Of a DNA stretch of 64,000 nucleotides, positions 47,144-58,715 are shown one piece after another. Under the pieces are notes generated by a model that saw only the letters and a list, made by a program, of their open reading frames with translations, was not told the DNA's origin and did no database searches. The stretch lies in the NCBI GenBank assembly GCA_014529385.2, contig CM043969.1, positions 75,250,676 through 75,314,675 of the forward strand, read 5' to 3'. Numbering within the stretch: the first letter of the stretch is position 1; each line of letters opens with the position of its first letter. A program made the position numbers and the translations under genes. The DNA is from Adiantum capillus-veneris. Lineage: Eukaryota; Streptophyta; Polypodiopsida; Polypodiales; Pteridaceae.

Positions 47144-47929
47144 ATGGCAGCAACACAATCACTGGAGGAAGAACCAAAAGGATGGGTGCCACTAAAGAAC
47201 AACACGATACCCATGGCGACCAATAAGGGAACTGCCAACCATGTTTACTCCAACCATAAAACAACATCGACTGCAATCAAAAGATCAAGGTTAGCAACAC
47301 GAGAAAAACAAGTATGGGTGCAAAAGATAAAGATGACATGGCAAACAAACCACATTACAACAGCAGGACTCAAAAGGAGAAAAGAGTTCGACCAAAAAAC
47401 AAGGGAATAAAACAGATATGGATCCCAAGGAAAATGCTCAGCAACAACTTAAATACGACTGGCATTTGGACCCCGAAATAGAAGCAACATGAACTCCCTT
47501 CAGTACAAGCAACATCGGAAGGTAGACACACACAACATATGAAACCGGCAAACCGATCTATGTGGGTGCTAATTAGCAGAGCAAAACAATGAAAACCGCG
47601 GAAGTAGCAATAAGCCTACAAAAACCTCCAAAGCAAAGCTACCAATGGAAAACAAGAGAGACAAGGACTATGGCCAATTCTGCCACGAAAATTCTCTCCA
47701 AGGAGATGACTACGGCCATATCGACAATAGCGGCAAACCAAGAGACTTTTGCAAGAAAGACGATCAAACAAAAGAGCGGTAGAGTTACAACTTTTACTTG
47801 CAAAGAAAATTTGCCGCCCAGGTTCAATTGGATCCAAATTAGTACACGTTCACTCAGTTTCCAGGTTGTAAATTAGTCTTTGGCTTTTTGCAAAAGTAGA
47901 ATCTAAAAATCTCAATTGCTGACTCAGCG
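47144..47929 (+). other. Element D, unassigned Lys/Thr-rich sequence
   Basis: Inside element D. Short open stretches rich in Lys, Thr, Gln and Arg; no domain recognised. May be the decayed end of the polyprotein. Confidence 0.4.
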
Positions 47930-49180
47930 AGCTTAAATTGAAGTAAAACAAATAGACCAGTCGCAATAGTTAGAAAAAAATTGTACAGTCTTTGTGAAAA
48001 TTTGAATAGCTAACTTGATTAAAACCGATACAGGAACTAGGTTGCAGACAAGGAATTGAAAGCTTGACAGGACTTGCAATCGCCTCAAGTGGAAGAAGCT
48101 GATAAAAAGTCAAACCGACGGTAAGTACTCTATCCAGGGCTTCATGAGTCTATATGAACCTTAGGTCTGGTCGTATACTAGCAAATCAAAGAAGTAAATA
48201 CCATAATTCCAGATATGGCAGCAAAATAAAGACCACCGACTTAGAACTCGAGGGATACAATCAATCTGATTTGAAGCCCTTGAAATGGTTTAGTACGGAT
48301 AATCCTAGAATCGGAGTTGGGAGGATAGAAACGTCAAAGATCTTCTATGGACTTCGCATGCCAAATCAAGATAATTAACGCCCATGAAGATCATCTATAT
48401 CTTCAAAATCAAAGACAAGGGTTCAGTAGATCTACTAACCTACCTATATTTAGGGATTGTTATAATAATAACTTTGTTATGATGACGGATTGGATATTAG
48501 GCCAAGGACCAGAAACTATTCCAAGAGATGAACTCCGTGAGAGATCTTTTGAGAGCAATGTTAAGAAAACATAATACCTATATTTAGGGATTGTTATAAC
48601 AATAACTTTGTTATGATGACGGATTGGATATTAGGCCAAGGACCAGAAACTATTCCAAGAGATGAACTCCGTGAGAGATCTTTTGAGAGCAATGTTAAGA
48701 AAACAGAAACTACCTCATCACCACGAAGAAAACCGGGTGACACTAAAGCCAGTCTAGGGCTACATGAGTCACTATTTCCAACAGATTGGTTTGAAGGACT
48801 CGAAACAGAACCAACTTCCAAGAGACCGAGAGTTGAACCCAATAGACGTGTTAGACCAGCTGATTTTCAAAAATGGGTCAAAAAATACAGTGGATTTGGG
48901 GATCCCTATGACCACTTGGAAAGCTTAAAATAAGTGCTCGGAGCAAAACACATATTTGATTTCCATACTCAATTCAAGGGATTTGAAATGACATTAAAAG
49001 GAAAAGCACTGACATGGCTCCAAAGCATTCCACCAAGGTCAATCATGGACTTAAACACATTAACCCAAGGATTTGTAGCTACTCGTTCCAAAACAGGGAT
49101 CAAACACAATACGGTAGCTCAAATCTATAGCTTCAAACAGAAACAGGTGAGTCTGTTAGGGATTTTGCAACACTCCCCCC
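47930..49180 (+). mobile_element. Family A-like leader and gag fragment inside element D
   Basis: Leader AGGTTGCAGACAAGGAATTG...GGTAAGTACTC, then MNLRSGRILANQRSKY and EGYNQSDLKPLKWFSTDNPR and VRPADFQKWVKKYSGFGDPY match family A in reversed position (2930-1640). Matches stop near 49180. A tandem duplication with a 134-bp period lies at 48441-48708. No LTR or primer site accompanies it, so it is a captured or rearranged piece, not a nested whole element. Confidence 0.7.
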
Positions 49181-50156
49181 AACAAACTTTTGTCATATAC
49201 CCAACACTAGAGTACATACTTTTGCAACCCAAGTACATATGCCCTTAAGCTCATTTCTACTATTGACTTTTGAGAGAGAGCTTCTGCCACCTAGAGCAAA
49301 TGGAACTTTCAACAGCTTCTACGATGCGCACGACCACCCGACCGGCTCCAGACATGAGAGGTAGGCTCACCACCTTGAGCTTTTCGCGCATGTTTGTTGT
49401 TTTGTCGTGAAAACTAGTGTAGGGTTCACACAGAAAGCGAGCGGTAGAGACCTACAAGTAGAAGTGACCACCTAACGGCTAACCCAAAAGCAATGACACT
49501 TCATCGGCAGCTTACCCTAGCATAGGAGACCACTTATGGATGCCCAAAGACAGTAGAAAACCATCGAGAAAAACCCTAATTCCTAGAGCCCCGCAAGAGG
49601 CCACCAAATGGGAAATCGGTGGAAAGGTGCCCAAATGCTACCAAAAGTCATGGGTAGGAGCATCTCGACATGCTTGACAAGTCTATATAGTCCACATAGC
49701 CATACGCTGACCTGAAGCGGCACTAAACTTCAGAAACGGCATCAGACACACAAAGCGTCAAATAGCTCTCGCGGCCAAACCGCATGTCCGTTTGCCACCA
49801 AACTTCACGAGCGGCTTTCCTAAACCATCAACAACCAAGTCCTATGGTGGTAGACCACCACAAGTTATCGACGACATGCAAAAACAACCACGGGTGATTC
49901 TAGAGCGACAAATTGCCAAACGGAGCTCCGGTGAAGCCAAAGTCGAGAAAAACAATATGGCAAGGATCCCCAAGGGATTGGGAAGCTATGGAGACCAACA
50001 TCAAGAAATTTCATCGCCGAAAAGCACTCCAAAATTCAGAAAACGGCTCGGAGGCTCTGAAATCCACACAGGGAGTTTTCTTCTATCAATTTGACTTTTT
50101 TGTTGAAATAATGCTTAAAAGGGACCAGTAGTACCTCCAACAAAAATATCATCAGG
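49181..50156 (+). other. Element D, unassigned non-coding sequence
   Basis: Nothing recognised. A TCTATATAGTC near 49681 could be a TATA-like site but there is no other promoter support. Confidence 0.35.
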
Positions 50157-50993
50157 AGACATCCTACGCGTAGGTGTCTCAAGGCCATTTATGGGCACCA
50201 ACCACAACATCTCTCATCACACAAAGTTTCTAAATAGCCTGTACAAGCTAGCCACCAAGTTTCATCATATTTGGATAAAAATTGACCTCATGTGCACCAA
50301 AAAACACAAAGTCGGGGCATAGAGGCAATAATGGGCCATAAACCTACCAAAACTTGTCCAAATCAAATGAAACTTGCATAATATACTCATGAGCACATTG
50401 CCAAGCAATCTGTGTGGTAAACATGTAAAAAATGATGAAATAGACATCCTATGCGTAGGATGTCTAAATGACATTTTTTGGCCCCATATGGTATTTTTCA
50501 ACTCCAGATCTTTTTATTATCCTTTCTTGAGCTCATATATCAAGTTTCAAGCCATTCCCATCACTTTTGGTCCCCAACACCTCCAAGATGCAAATTTTGA
50601 GCCCAAAAACACTACAGATGCTCTTACCAACACCAATTCTTGTCCAAATCAAAATCCAAGAGCAGGGCCATGTTCCACAGGCCAAGATCTACCCACACAA
50701 CAAATCTCAAACCAATTTGATGAAATAGACATCCTACGTGTAGGATGTCTCCAACATGATTTTGACCTACTGTGCAGGATCTGACCTCATAGGAGCCATT
50801 ACCATGGTGCAAGAAGCTCATATATCAAATCTCAACCCATTTGAACATCATTTGCCACCTGCTGTGGACATCCTATCCAATTTGTGAGCCTTATGCCTGA
50901 ATCTGCCCAAAAATGCACTTTTGGATGTCCAAACCCAATTCCAATCACATAACCAAAAACTGATGAAATAGACATCCTACGCGTAGGATGTCT
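50157..50993 (+). repeat. Element D second palindrome array, before the accessory block
   Basis: Copies at 50157-50179 (one base short), 50442-50465, 50727-50750 and 50970-50993 (perfect). Spacings 285, 285 and 243 bp. Each but the first is preceded by TGATGAAAT. A half-site is near 50866. Intervening DNA is loosely repetitive (AAACTTGTCCAAATC-like and AGTTTCAAGCCATT-like blocks). It ends ~120 bp before the accessory block. Confidence 0.88.
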
Positions 50994-51111
50994 AAATGAT
51001 AAATTTTAGCCAGAAAGCCACTATGAGCACATGCAGGGTTTCCCAAGTTCCTTTTAAGTTTTATTTTCAATTTTCAAGTCATTTGGATAGTTAAAACTCA
51101 GTTTCTCAGAT

Positions 51112-51978
51112 ATGGAAAAAAACGCTAACTTCGGACTACTGAGTGCAACAGGATCCATAGCAGTCGTAAAATCACCGGCAAAGAAGAAGAGGATGACAAT
51201 AAAAGATTACTTGAAAGAAATAGAGTCGTTTGTCATCCCAGAAGGAACTCTGAAGCCAAACAACACGTGGATTCAAGAGGATTTGCTAGAGTCAAATGAC
51301 TTGAAGATCTACCAAGGCGTGTTTAAAGATCCTGAAGGAAATGCAATAGAGCTACCCATGCTACCTCAGGAGCTCAATGAATTTGTTCGAAGCAAGATGG
51401 GGGAGTACCTAGAGAGGATAGACCTCCATAACTACTTTGAAGCTTTGTCAGTAGGGATTGACATAAAAACAGTGTGGGAGTTTGTAACGACTATCAAAGA
51501 AGATGGAGTGGCCAGAGTCACTGATCTGCAGGGCAAGTCAGATACTATGATTGTAATCACAGAGAGAGTGGTGGCAATAGCACTAGACATCTCCAACAAA
51601 GGAGATAGTGTGACCAAAAGGAGAGATGAAGTCAAGGTGTACTCTGAAAAGAAGAGCAACTACACTTTTGAAGACATTGCAGACCCTAAAGTGGCTATCA
51701 TGAGCCAGCTCTACAACCAGTACTTCCATATGTGCACAAAGCGGCCACAGAAGTACAGGATGCCGCCTGGAGCCATTGCTACCACCTTCACCTGGGAAAT
51801 GCAAAAGAGCAAGCCAAAGGTGATCAATTATGCGGCTTACATCCATGACAACCTGGTGAAGATGGGCAACAAAAATCCCACCTACATTGTGCCAGGCGAA
51901 CTGATAACAAAAGTGGTTTATGGGGCATTGCACCCAAAGGAAACTGGCCTGACCCTCCATCTCAAAATGATTGCCTAA
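51112..51978 (+). mobile_element. Element D accessory block, N-terminal stretch
   Basis: 288 open codons starting MEKNANFGLLSATG, then Lys-rich AKKKRMTIKDYL, a helical middle and MPPGAIATTFTWEM ... INYAAYIHDNLVKM ... YIVPGELITKVVYGAL. The last part is faintly like the globular domain of Athila ORF1-type proteins, by eye only. No signal peptide or membrane helix is seen, so no sign of an envelope. Lies between pol and the 3' LTR, where Athila elements carry an extra gene. Confidence 0.55.
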
Positions 51979-52043
51979 GGCTGAAAGAAGATAAATAAGA
52001 AAAAGAAGAAGAACCGCCCAAAGCACCCAGAGTAGCCACACGT

Positions 52044-54558
52044 TTGAAGCGCCGGTTAGAAACCGTGCTAGAAGAGCCGCCAGAGCTGAAGAAGGGAAAG
52101 AAAGAAAGTGTACAAGTGCCAGTCAAGGAAACCAAGTCACAGAAAGCGGCACGGCTCGAAAAATTGATGGAAAGCTTCAGAGCCGAGAGAGCATTGAAAA
52201 GGTATTTGAGTGAGTTGTGGAAGCCGTCTCTTGAAGCCATGTCAGGATCGTCCCAAAGGGTGCACAAAGACAGGTTTGAAGACTACATCAAAAACTTCGA
52301 GATCCTGCATGCTACAACAAAAAATATCCCAAATGTCCCTTTCGCAGAAGAAGAAGTGGATGAAGTACGACCGCAACTGCTGGAAGAGCAAGAAGGCCAA
52401 GAAAGGGAGAGAAAGAACAAGGTGGACCGGGACTTCAAGAAGAAGCCACCAACTCCACCGTCAAGCCCGGAGTCTAGCCCACCGCCATCACCACCTCCCC
52501 TTAGCCCTCCACAAACCCAACAAAAGGAGGAGATAGACAAATATGATGATCAAGAAGACTCAAAGCAAGAGAAGAGCCAAGAGCAAGAGCGGAAAGAAGA
52601 AGCCAAGCCCAAAGATGAGCAGCCAGAGTCAGAGGAAAGAAGGTTTAGCACATTTCTCGCTCTACTAGTTGCGGGTTACTTAAGAGAAGAGGCAGCTACA
52701 GTAGCATTTGAGTTGGCAAGCATAAGGCCCAATGAACAGATGCAGAGCCTGCGGTTAGTGGAACTAAAAGAAATGGCCATTGATACAGTGGACCTACAAC
52801 CACCTACCAATGACTGGGATGTGGTGATGCACAAGCTAACTGGGCTCAGGGCAAGATCAGTGGCCACGGAAAGTGAGATTGACAATCTCAAAGCCAATGA
52901 AGTTCTTATCAAATCGGAAGTCGACGCACTACAAAAACAAAGCCAAGAGCATATAGAGAGAGAAGCAGAGCTACAAGCCAGTCTGGCCACGACATTACAA
53001 AGATGTCAGGAAATGAACGAGAGAATCAAGAAACAGAAAACAAGCTTCAAAGAGCTAAAGAAGAATATAGAAAAATTATCAAGTCATTGACAGATGCAGA
53101 GAGGGAGAGGGACAACCTAACCCTGCAACTTGTTGAAGAATCCAAGGAGGTGGAAGCCCTGAGGAATGCCAAAGAGAAGGCAGAGATAGAGTAGGAGGAA
53201 AGCCAAGATGAGGTATTAGAGCTTAAAGATCAGATTAAAGTCAAAGATCAAACCATCCAAAGGCTGCGGGCATCTCTTGCCAGAGTCAGAGCTACTAGCT
53301 CAACTCACACTACTTCAGAGACTGATTTATATGAAGAACAAATGAAAGAGCTTCAAAAGTAGTTAACCCTGGAGAAGCGGCAAAGACTGATGATGGCTGA
53401 GGGCTCTATGGTAATGCAGAACCAACTGGAAGAAGACCACAAGGCCATGCAAAATGAGCTAGAAGCAATAAAGAGAAAGCTCGAGGAGGCGGAAAAGATA
53501 AATGCCGATCTAAACGACCTCCTTGTAAACATGGGAGAGCAAGAGGAAGAGGAGAAGAAGACACATCAAAAGCAGATAGAAGAGCTAAGAGGCCAGTAGC
53601 AAACAGAAGAGCAGCAGATGGGCACCGGGCCAACAGCCATGGAGGGAATAGACATAGAGAATGTGGCAGATCCGGTGGACACCACTATGCAAGAGGAAAT
53701 CCTTGTAGGACCCTCACAAGAGCCACAAGATCTGACCAAAGAAGAAGAAGAGAAGCTGCAAAAGGCCATAGAAGCGGCAGTCAGAGACACCGCCAAAGAA
53801 GCCTTGGAATGGAAGCAGAGGGTCTTTAAATCAATGACTATTCAGAAGATAGATGCCAGAAACCTTCGGCGTGAATGGCTACAGCCCTCTCTCCCATATC
53901 CTCTGCTGAAATATGAAGCTGCCATGATCAACAAGCGGATCAGAGAGGAGCCAACAATGCCAATGTACAAAGCAGACATCTCCAAACCTGAGGGGTAGAG
54001 GCACCTAAAGTGATCAAAGACAACCTCAGTTTCTGCCCCCTACCAAGGATGAGGACATGGAAGGCCCACGAGTTGCTGCAGAGAAGCCAACCTACTTGGC
54101 TAAATTACCCGAAGCTGCCAGGCTCGAAGGCAAGCGAGAGAATAAGTGAGCAATACATGGTGAAAACCCTAACGGGCGCCATCAAATTGTTCACTGGCTC
54201 GCCTAACCTATCTTGCATCATGATGAGAAAGATTTGCAAAACACTTTTGGCAGTCTTCGAAACATTCAAACCAGGCCAGGCGACAGACAGTATCTTCTTC
54301 TTTCAAGATACATACAAATGTGCATACGAGATGTCTGGTCAGCCTTCCCACGAGGTGATACATGCATTGTATCAAAGGATCATGTTTTTACCTTCTTATC
54401 ACCTCCAGGCCTTTGAAGAAGCCTTCTACACCGGCTTCTTCACAATTAGCACAAATATATTCGGCCCGACGCTACTAGCTCCACATGCAAGATATGAGTC
54501 ACTTCTCAAGATGACAGCCTTCACTGAAGAAGCAGCTCAACAACCATGTCGGGGATGA
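52044..54558 (+). mobile_element. Element D accessory block, Pro-rich and coiled-coil part
   Basis: Interrupted coding sequence: basic start (KRRLETVLEEPPELKKGKKE), a Pro/Ser-rich hinge (PPTPPSSPESSPPPSPPPLS), an acidic KEEIDKYDDQEDSKQEKSQE stretch and long heptad-rich helices (52860-53600), then a Cys-poor C-terminal region to 54558. Reads like a self-associating structural protein; function unknown. It ends just before the polypurine tract. Confidence 0.5.
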
Positions 54559-54562
54559 CATG

Positions 54563-54579
54563 AACAAGGAGGGGGGGAG
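54563..54579 (+). other. Element D polypurine tract
   Basis: AACAAGGAGGGGGGGAG, ending exactly at the LTR's TGTTAGAAG. Confidence 0.85.
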
Positions 54580-55496
54580 TGTTAGAAGCTGGACACACCC
54601 TACGGAAAATGACTGCTCGACGGATTATCATTTTTTGTAATTATTCATTAATTGAGAACCCGACATTTCACCTTTGTAAATATTGGGGCTTACAGAAGTT
54701 TCCATATTGTATCCCATTTTTGACATTTAGATTGAGTAGATGGTTAAAATTGGAACATTAGGGTTTGCGATTGTAAGGTATTTTTGACTTTAATGGAAAA
54801 ACCTTTTGTCATTTTAAAAAAGAGTACTGTCTGTGAGTGAGCATACTGTGTACGAGAGAGAGTGAGAGCTTCATTTTGACACTACGCGCGCATCGATGGT
54901 CGGAATCGAGTGCGAAAAAGTGCAACGTGTTGCCCCCGACGAGAGCTACGCGCCGATACCTACATTGCGGGCGTACGGTCCGGTTTTGTGAGCTCGACCT
55001 ACGAGCTTCATCTGGTGATTCAGTGAGCATACGTTATCCGTTTTTGCATTTCAGCATATCCACGCATTCGCATTGAGTAGAGCTACACATTAGGCACTTT
55101 TGTTTTCGAAAACGACGACCTGCAAATTTTGGCCAGACATCCTACGTGATTTTGTACCGAGTGTTTAGGGTTGAGATTTTGGTTCATGGACCTTAGGGAG
55201 AGCGACCTATTGGTGTTAGTAGGGTCTCCTTCAAGTTCTATGGTGTTTCGAGACTGTTTGATGGGTATTTGGCTCTTGGAAGCGTTGTAGGAAACCTCTT
55301 CTTAAGCACTCTTGAAGGCTGTAGCTTAGACATTGGGTAGAGACCTCTGTAGGAATTAGTCGAGAGTTGGTCGAGTGTAGATTGACACCCTCTGCTTTCT
55401 TCCACGTGCCTGTGGGTCGAGCTTTGTCCTTAGTTGACAAATCTTGTTAGGTGAGTTCTCGCTTTGCTGACGTCCGTCGCGGCATATCCGCCAACA
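54580..55496 (+). repeat. Element D 3' LTR (917 bp)
   Basis: Pairs with the 5' LTR. Contains an exact 12-base palindrome half-site AGACATCCTACG at 55135-55146. The target duplication GACCC follows at 55497-55501. Confidence 0.9.
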
Positions 55497-55740
55497 GACC
55501 CCTTGGGAGACTGTCCAATAGTCTTTTAGAGAGCTTAATTCTTATTGGTCCTTTTATCAAGTGTTTTTAACTGAATTAAACTAGATTTACTCTAGCCTAA
55601 TTCTCATTGGTCCACCTCTATGGTCATCCAATAGGATTTGAATGCACCTTGTGGTTTGGCTAGGGAGCTCACATGTGTCCATTATGCTCTTTGTGTAAAG
55701 GGAAGCCTTTGAGTGTGTTGTGTATGTGGCTGTGTGTGTG
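55497..55740 (-). repeat. B3 5' LTR, second piece
   Basis: Continues B1-LTR-like sequence (GACTGTCCAATAGTC..., AAGCCTTTGAGTGTGT) right after D's target duplication. It ends in a TG-rich tract where LINE A begins. Confidence 0.85.
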
Positions 55741-56056
55741 GTGTGTGCTTCTTAGAGATTGCCCTACGCGAGCCTGCCCTACTCGAGCCTGCCCTTGCGC
55801 GCATGTTGATTCTGCCCCTGCGCGCCTGCAGTCTCGCTGCTCCTGTGCATGACCCTACTCTGCGAGCTCTCCTGTGCACGTCTTTGGCTCTGCACGACCT
55901 GCCCCAGGTGGACTCAGACGAGCTGGACAGTACCCCTAATGTGATGTGAGCACGTAGTGAAAGCGTCTTTACAGGAAAAGTACAGCAGGGCACAGAAGTC
56001 ATGAATGTGCTGGTCAGATTTGCAGTGTGTGTGGTGTGTGGCATCACAACCGCCTT

Positions 56057-56082
56057 GCGCGCGCGCGCGCGTGTGTGTGTGT
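56057..56082. repeat. (GC)n(GT)n alternating purine-pyrimidine run
   Basis: A 26-bp CG then GT alternating run in the 5' region of LINE A. Such runs can adopt Z-DNA. Confidence 0.7.
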
Positions 56083-56379
56083 CTATGTCAAGTGCGTGTG
56101 TGTGTACGCTTGTGGGGGATTTGGGTGTGTGGTGAATCCTTCGGCCTCGTCTGTCACGCGACTCTGTTCTGCACAACATCTACCCTGTGCAGGCCCTTCA
56201 TAGCACGTCGGGGGTGGAAGTTTGATTTCGCCTGCACGTGGTCCTTCCGTTGTCTTGTGTGAGAGAGAGGGGTGTGTGTTTTTGTACAGCTAGCCGGTGT
56301 GTGTGTCTGCCTGTGTATATAGCAGTCATATATCAAAAACTCCCAAAAAAAGAAGAGAGAGTGTGTGTGAGAGCTTCAC

Positions 56380-57646
56380 ATGGATTCGACTGATAAGTGT
56401 ATATATAAGCGTCGGAAAGCCATGGAAACTTCGGAGATGGATACTTTGAGTCTTATCAAAGAATGTTTGCAAGAGGACTTCGAGGATGCATGTCAAGCCT
56501 GGGAAGGATCCGCTCCTGTTATGGAAGTGCGCATCCCTATACAAGAGCTCATGGATCCTGTTGCTCAATATGCACTTAACGTTGTGATTCTTTTTTTCCT
56601 GGGTAGAATGCCTACTGCTCATGATGTAGGCCAATGGGTTGATTTCTACTCAAACAGCAAGCAGTACGAGGGGTTTACTTTGGTGTGCGAGGGTTCTACG
56701 AAGTCTTGCTGGCTGACATGGATGCTCAAGATGCTCTGCTTGAAATGTCTCCTCTTTTCTTCAATACGCAGATGACTCATGTGCTGCCCTAGGCTCTTAC
56801 CAAGGACTATCAGAGTCTCATTCTTCACGAGTGTCCCGTCTGGGTTGAGGTGGTCAACTTTCCTCCCACTTGGCGTCATTTTCTTCCTTTGTTGGCTGCT
56901 CAGTTAGGCAAAGTCATTTGCCCTCCTAAGCTGGAGGAAAACACAAACCGTTTTTGTATTTTGTGGGACACGGATATCCCCACACCAGCAGGTATTTTGA
57001 TTGATTATGGGGATGCAGTGGTTGGAAAGCACCCATTTAAGCTTAAATGGGGCAAGTTTGCAAATTCTTGCTTCCGATGTGGCAAATTTGGTCATATGCA
57101 GTCCGAATGTCCGGAACCAAATTTGCAACCACCTCCTTCAGCCGTCCCTGCTCCTCAACCTCGCTCTCCTCCGAAACCTTCTACTGAGGTTCAAACTAAA
57201 GGAGTTTCAACCTACTCCCCCTCAGCTAGGGCGATTAAAGGCAAGGGGAACAAGTACAATTGTTTGCACTTTCTACTTCTCCAAATATTAAAGACAAGGG
57301 AAAAGAACAGGTTTCGACCTCTCAAACTTGGATAGTGCCCAAGAAACCCGTCAAAGCTACTACATCTCGTGTTCCAGAATCTTCTCGTAATTATGTGCCT
57401 CCTTTGAAGAATGTTGCTCAGAAAAAACTCCCTTGTAATGACAACACTTCTTTGGTTGAAGCTTGGGACAAAGTTGTTCGTTCTTACAAGGAGGTTGTTA
57501 CTGGAGAAGCTTCTTCATCACAAGGTGCGTTTCCTTTCAATTATCCAGGTCCTTCAGCTGGGGAGGATGTGTCGATGGCATTGGTACTTGAGTTTTATTC
57601 CCCCCTTTCTTTTCCTATTTCCTCGTCCACTGTATATACCATATAG
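56380..57646 (+). pseudogene. LINE A ORF1 (RNA-binding, zinc knuckle)
   Basis: Starts at ATG 56380 (MDSTDKCIYKRRKAMETSEM). A DUF4283-like region (YALNVVILFFLGRMPTAHDV) is followed by CFRCGKFGHMQSEC, a CX2CX4HX4C knuckle at ~57069-57110, and a Pro-rich tail ending at 57646. ORF1 proteins coat LINE RNA. The frame changes near 56690 and again near 57250, and an in-frame TAG lies at 56790-56792. Plant L1 ORF1 usually has this DUF4283-knuckle order. Confidence 0.75.
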
Positions 57647-57650
57647 AATG

Positions 57651-58490
57651 CATAGTTCTTTGAATTGCATCTCCTATAATGTGCATGGGTTATGCAATCA
57701 CAACAAGTGGCGGCTTACCTGGCACTACGTACATACATGTAAAGCAGACATTGTGGTTCTTCAAGAGCATAACCAACACCAATTTGCAGGACAGACTTCT
57801 TACTTTGCGCGCTACTAGATAGCTTATGTAGGATCAGCTGGCCATTCTAGAGTGCTTATGCTTGTTCGACATGAACTCTTCCGGACCTTGGTCTTTAATG
57901 ACCCGGCTGGGAGATGGATGGTCATCCAATGTATTGTTAATGGAAAAGTTTTCGAATTTGGAGGATTATATGCATACACAGCTTCTGCAGATAGAGCACG
58001 GTTGTGGAGTGCTATCTCTTCTTATTTGTTGGTGTTCCAATGCCTTTCTCCGTGGGGATTTTAATAATGCACCAAACCTTGCAGATATACTACTGACCAT
58101 TCTCACATGCTTCATATGGAACGGCAATCTTGGGACCAATTTATGTCGACCTGTAATGGGCTTGATTTGTGGCCCTTTTTGCATGCGACTGATCCAGGCT
58201 TTACTTTTCAGCACAATGCTCAATCCATGTATCGCACTCGGCTGGATCGCTGGTATCTTTTTCACATGAAACAATATGATGAATTTGTATGCGAGATGAG
58301 GATTGATTATGCTATGTGTCTCTCGGATCATTTTCCCATATGCTTGAAACTTCGTTTTGGATCTTTTGATGTCAATGATCGCCTACCCAAGAAAAGACTT
58401 CTGCATGTCAATAATGCTTGTCTCAAGCATGAGCCTTTTCGCATTATGATTGTGAATATCATCCCGCCCTTGCTCCCATATGTATGTTGA
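57651..58490 (+). pseudogene. LINE A ORF2 endonuclease domain
   Basis: Apurinic/apyrimidinic-type (EEP) endonuclease that nicks target DNA. Motifs in order: CISYNVHGLC (Asn), VVLQEHNQ (Glu), GGLYAYTASADRARLW (Tyr), RGDFNNAP (Asp, Asn), RTRLDRWYLF and LSDHFPICLK (Asp-His). A TAG at 57816-57818 and shifts near 58040-58107 break it. All catalytic positions can be seen in some frame. Confidence 0.8.
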
Positions 58491-58715
58491 CATGGACATA
58501 GCATGGTTTCGTTTTGTCATGCGTGTTCAATCAGTTATACAAGATTATGGCAGGGATTATTTGTCACAATTAAGGGAATAGGTTAACCAGGCAAAGGATG
58601 CTTGTAGCCAATTAATGCACTTGGCTAATCATTCTTCCCTTACTGATGCTCAAATGACTGAGTTTTTTTATGCTCGTGCAATATTAAGGCACAATGATGA
58701 GAGGAAATTGGCCAA

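Larger units (their letters stand above)
35510..55496 (+). mobile_element. D: large Athila/Tat-like Ty3/Gypsy element (~20 kb)
   Basis: Plus strand. Complete at both ends: 915-bp 5' LTR, Asp-type primer site, long leader, gag, protease, RT, RNase H, integrase, a second protease-like domain, an A-family-like fragment, a second palindrome array, a 3.4-kb accessory coding block, polypurine tract and a 917-bp 3' LTR. Flanked by a perfect 5-bp target duplication GACCC (35505-35509 and 55497-55501) inside the B3 LTR. LTRs differ by roughly 5-7% by eye, so older than B2 and perhaps a little older than the Copia. Broken, with about ten or more interruptions. Confidence 0.88.

Noticed and set aside
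51112-54558. Envelope gene of an Athila-type element
   Set aside because: Position fits, but no signal peptide, transmembrane helix, furin-like site or Cys pattern is visible; called accessory instead.
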